Under the pieces are notes generated by a model that was not told the origin of the DNA, did no database searches, and worked only from the letters and a program-made list of their open reading frames with translations. A DNA stretch of 7,502 nucleotides, taken from an uncultured Collinsella sp. (GTDB lineage Bacteria > Actinomycetota > Coriobacteriia > Coriobacteriales > Coriobacteriaceae). The translations under genes and the position numbers were made by a program. This document shows positions 5,288 through 7,502 of this stretch, in pieces (position 1 is the first letter of the stretch; each line of letters starts with the position of its first letter). The stretch is taken from assembly GCA_900552395.1 (NCBI GenBank), contig URZJ01000081.1, positions 1 through 7,502 of the forward strand, read 5' to 3'.

Positions 5288-7168
5288 CTAGGCAGCCTGA
5301 ACAGAAGGCTGGCCCTCGTCGATAAAGAAGCGCTTGTACCACACCAAGAACACGAGCGGCGTATAGATCTTGCGCTGGAAATCGCCCTTGCCCGCAAAGT
5401 GTAAGTCGAGCAGATGCATGAGCTCGTCGGTGTCGAAAAACTCGCTTGCCCACGGCGCGGTGAAGTACTCCTTGACGTAGTCGTACCACTTTTGCTCGCG
5501 CAGCCAGTAGACGATCGGCACCGGGAAGCCCACCTTGGGACGGGTAGCCCACTCGTCGGGCAGTGACTTGTTGGCAGCGTGGCGGAGCACCTGTTTGTTA
5601 CCGTTCTCGTTGATGCGATAGCGATCGGGAATGTGCTCGGCAAACTCCATGACTTTGCGGTCCAGGAAGGGCACGCGCAGCTCCAGGGAGTGCGCCATGC
5701 ACATCTTGTCGGCCTTGAGCAGAATGTCGCCCGGGAGCCACATGTTCATGTCCAGGTACTGCTTCTTGACCAGCTCGGGCTGGCCCTTCACACGCGCATA
5801 GATGGGAGCGGCAAGTTCGAAGGCGCCGTCGCCGGTGTTGTACTCGGGCTTGAGTACGCCGTCGACCTCGCGCTCAGGCCATACCAAGGCCTGGCCCAGG
5901 AACGACTTCTCGGGAATCTCGGCACCCTTGACCAGGAAGTTATGTCCCTTGAAGTACGGCATATGCAGCGCCAGGTTACCGAGCGCGCGGCGAATGGGCA
6001 ACGGCACCATCTTTTTGTACTTGCGCACCGGAACCGTGTCCTCGTAGTAGGCGTAGCCGCCAAAGAGCTCGTCGGCGCCTTCGCCCGAAAGCACGACGGT
6101 AACATCCTTGCGCGCCATCTCGGCCAAGAACCACAGCGGCACAGACGACAGGTTGGACTGCGGCTCGTCCATGTGATACTGAATGTCCTCGAGTGCGCCA
6201 AAGAACTCGTCGGCGGTGATCATCTTGCGGACATTCTCGACGCCGAGCTTGTCGGATAGCTCCTTGGCGTAGTTAGTCTCGTTGAAATTCTTGTAGTCAA
6301 AGCCCACCGAGAAGGTCTTGTCGGGCATAAGACAAGCGGCGATGTAGCTGGAGTCCACGCCGCCGGAGAGGAAGGAAGCGACCTTAACATCAGCGATGCG
6401 ATGGGCCTCGACGCTCTCGTGCACGACCTCGTCCAGCTCGTCGACGTACTCCTCGAACGGCTTCTCGACGGCAGAGTAATCGCAATCCCAATAGCGCTCG
6501 ATGTTCATCTTGCCGGTCGGGATGTCTACGGTAAAGTAATGCGCCGGCGGCAGCTTGTAGACACCCTCAAAGAAGGTCTCCTCGGTTGCCGAATACTGCA
6601 GCGTCATGTACGGACGCAGGGCCTTTTTGTTGACCGCCTTGTGGAAGTGCGGGTAGTCCAGGAAGCTCTTGATCTCGGAGCCAAAGAGCACACCCGGCGC
6701 GCCGTCGCCCGCATCGGCCATGGGATAGTAGTAGAGCGGCTTGATGCCAAAGATGTCGCGGGCGCCAAAAAGCTTGTTCTTCTTCTTGTCCCAGATGACG
6801 AAGGCGTACATGCCGCGCAGGCGATCGAGTACGGCCTCGCCCCACTCCTCGTAGCCGTGCAGGAGGCTCTCGGTGTCGGCTCCACAGTGGAACTTATAGC
6901 CCTTGGCCTCGAGCTCGGAGCGAAGCTCCTGGAAGTTGTAGATCTCGCCGTTGAAGACGATAACGACGCTGCCGTCCTCATTGGCCATGGGCTGAGCGCC
7001 GGCCTCGGTCAGGTCGAGGATCGACAGGCGGCGGAAGCCCAGGGCAACGCGGCCCTCGATAAACTGGCCGCCCATGTCGGGACCACGATGGACGATGCGG
7101 TCCATCATCTTGGTGAGCACCTCGGATTGGTTATCCGTCCCACCGACAAAACCGACAAAACCGCACAT
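5288..7168 (-). CDS. asnB: Asparagine synthetase, glutamine-hydrolysing
   Basis: The 626-residue product makes asparagine from aspartate, ATP and glutamine in the cytosol. The N-terminal class II glutaminase domain begins MCGFVGF, with Cys2 becoming the N-terminal nucleophile after Met removal. It continues with HRGPD (27-31), FRRLSILDL (45-53), NGEIYN (73-78) and GADTES (96-101), which bind glutamine. The synthetase domain has the ATP-pyrophosphatase loop FLSGGVDSS (266-274), then LSGEGADELFGGY (360-372) and LKADKMCMAHSLELRVPFLD (484-503), both typical of AsnB. The length matches the longer (about 630-residue) bacterial type rather than the 554-residue E. coli enzyme. The start is ATG at 7168, 7 bases after GAGGGG (7176-7181). 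It is divergent from tRNA-Val and ends at a strong terminator, so it is probably monocistronic. An asparagine synthetase-like enzyme amidating another target is the main alternative, but all asparagine-synthetase motifs are intact. Confidence 0.96.
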   Translation of the reverse strand: MCGFVGFVGGTDNQSEVLTKMMDRIVHRGPDMGGQFIEGRVALGFRRLSILDLTEAGAQPMANEDGSVVIVFNGEIYNFQELRSELEAKGYKFHCGADTESLLHGYEEWGEAVLDRLRGMYAFVIWDKKKNKLFGARDIFGIKPLYYYPMADAGDGAPGVLFGSEIKSFLDYPHFHKAVNKKALRPYMTLQYSATEETFFEGVYKLPPAHYFTVDIPTGKMNIERYWDCDYSAVEKPFEEYVDELDEVVHESVEAHRIADVKVASFLSGGVDSSYIAACLMPDKTFSVGFDYKNFNETNYAKELSDKLGVENVRKMITADEFFGALEDIQYHMDEPQSNLSSVPLWFLAEMARKDVTVVLSGEGADELFGGYAYYEDTVPVRKYKKMVPLPIRRALGNLALHMPYFKGHNFLVKGAEIPEKSFLGQALVWPEREVDGVLKPEYNTGDGAFELAAPIYARVKGQPELVKKQYLDMNMWLPGDILLKADKMCMAHSLELRVPFLDRKVMEFAEHIPDRYRINENGNKQVLRHAANKSLPDEWATRPKVGFPVPIVYWLREQKWYDYVKEYFTAPWASEFFDTDELMHLLDLHFAGKGDFQRKIYTPLVFLVWYKRFFIDEGQPSVQAA

Positions 7169-7219
7169 ATACTATCCCCTCTGCTGTTGCTGGGCATCAA
7201 ATCGAATCAGTAGCTTTTG

Positions 7220-7225
7220 AGTATA
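7220..7225 (-). promoter_or_regulatory. Candidate -10 box of the asnB promoter
   Basis: The minus strand reads TATACT here, one base from the TATAAT consensus, 51 bases before the asnB start codon. Transcription would begin near 7213, giving a leader of about 45 bases. No good -35 hexamer is seen at 16-18 bases upstream, so the call rests on the -10 box and position alone. Confidence 0.35.
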
Positions 7226-7336
7226 CCCGAGGGCGTAAAGAGGGGCGGAATGTTCAGGCAATCTCAACTGAATCAGCTCCGCTGTGACACGCGCCGGTTA
7301 CCTTTAATGGATATGAGATGAATGAGGCGATTGTTT

Positions 7337-7345
7337 TGCTATACT
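7337..7345 (+). promoter_or_regulatory. Extended -10 promoter element of tRNA-Val
   Basis: The plus strand reads TGCTATACT: a TGn extension followed by TATACT (7340-7345). The expected start near 7352 lies a few bases before the mature tRNA. The -35 region (about 7317-7322) matches the consensus poorly, as is usual for extended -10 promoters. Confidence 0.55.
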
Positions 7346-7355
7346 CTCTCCGCAT

Positions 7356-7431
7356 GGGCGATTGGCGCAACGGTTAGCGCAGGTGCTTTACACGCACAAG
7401 GCTGGGGGTTCGAATCCCTCATCGCCCACCA
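7356..7431 (+). tRNA. tRNA-Val (anticodon UAC)
   Basis: The 76-base gene folds into a full cloverleaf. The acceptor stem GGGCGAT/ATCGCCC is perfect. The D stem is GCGC/GCGC. The anticodon stem has four pairs plus a terminal G-A mismatch, and its loop TTTACAC places TAC at 34-36, reading GUA and related valine codons. The variable loop has 5 bases. The T arm is GGGGG/CCCTC with loop TTCGAAT. The discriminator is A73, and the terminal CCA is encoded. An extended -10 promoter lies just upstream and an intrinsic terminator 10 bases downstream, so it is probably a single-gene transcript divergent from asnB. Confidence 0.97.
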
Positions 7432-7441
7432 CTAGACTGAT

Positions 7442-7473
7442 AAGGCTCCCAGCGATGGGAGCCTTTCTTTTTT
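7442..7473 (+). terminator. Intrinsic terminator of tRNA-Val
   Basis: AAGGCTCCC (7442-7450) pairs perfectly with GGGAGCCTT (7457-7465) around the loop AGCGAT. A T-rich tract with a single C interruption follows to 7473. This is a textbook plus-strand terminator. On the minus strand the hairpin is followed by ATCAGTCTAG with no U-tract, so it is one-directional. Confidence 0.93.
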
Positions 7474-7502
7474 GTGCCCAGTGCATGGGATTCGAACCCG
7501 CC
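7474..7502 (-). other. Possible 3' end of a tRNA gene or tRNA remnant (cut by window edge)
   Basis: The minus strand contains GGCGGGTTCGAATCCC, which has the invariant T-loop TTCGAAT flanked by GGG/CCC. If it is a T arm, the stem GCGGG/CCCAT has one C-A mismatch and one G-U pair. The acceptor strand would be GCACTGG with G73, followed by CAC, so no CCA is encoded, unlike tRNA-Val. It could be a real minus-strand tRNA, a decayed copy, or a tRNA-derived attachment site. The rest lies outside the window. Confidence 0.3.

Noticed and set aside
7140..7164. Short tandem repeat (ACCGACAAA units) at the asnB 5' end
   Set aside because: It encodes the GFVGFVG run at the conserved AsnB N-terminus, so protein conservation explains it.
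6401..7213. Open frame of 270 codons on the plus strand opposite the 5' part of asnB
   Set aside because: Antisense to conserved AsnB coding sequence, with Leu/Val/Asp-rich translation and no family match.
7169..7219. T-box, riboswitch or leader-peptide attenuator ahead of asnB
   Set aside because: The probable leader is only about 45 bases, with no T-box sequence, no terminator hairpin and no Asn-rich short reading frame.

Overview
This 7.5-kb window of high-GC bacterial DNA is a compact stretch of core housekeeping genes. Every protein gene lies on the minus strand, and one tRNA gene lies on the plus strand at the right edge. GC richness, tight packing, Shine-Dalgarno-led genes and a Lys/Orn-type MurE rather than a meso-DAP-type one suggest a high-GC Gram-positive. 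A Coriobacteriia member such as a Collinsella relative is my best guess, but no marker here proves it.

Right to left, which is the direction of transcription: a plus-strand tRNA-Val(UAC) with a strong terminator is divergent from asnB (glutamine-hydrolysing asparagine synthetase). asnB ends at a strong intrinsic terminator. A probable murE operon follows: murE (UDP-MurNAc-dipeptide + diamino acid ligase), a HAD-IIB phosphatase of unknown substrate, murI (glutamate racemase, which makes the D-Glu that precedes the MurE step) and rph (RNase PH). A hairpin with a short U-tract begins at the rph stop codon. After a 140-bp gap come rdgB (XTP/dITP pyrophosphatase) and, 3 bp later, the first 30 codons of dtd (D-aminoacyl-tRNA deacylase), cut off by the left window edge.

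The genes fall into themes: peptidoglycan precursor synthesis (murE, murI), RNA 3'-end maturation (rph), and cleaning of nucleotide and aminoacyl-tRNA pools (rdgB, dtd). asnB and the tRNA appear to be separate units. There is no gene-free stretch over 300 bases. I see no insertion sequence, phage gene, CRISPR array or defence gene, and no convincing undescribed system. The points worth a second look are the non-DNPR specificity motif of MurE, the HAD phosphatase lodged between two cell-wall genes, a 22-bp perfect palindrome inside murI, two intergenic stem-loops, and a tRNA-3'-end-like sequence at the right edge.
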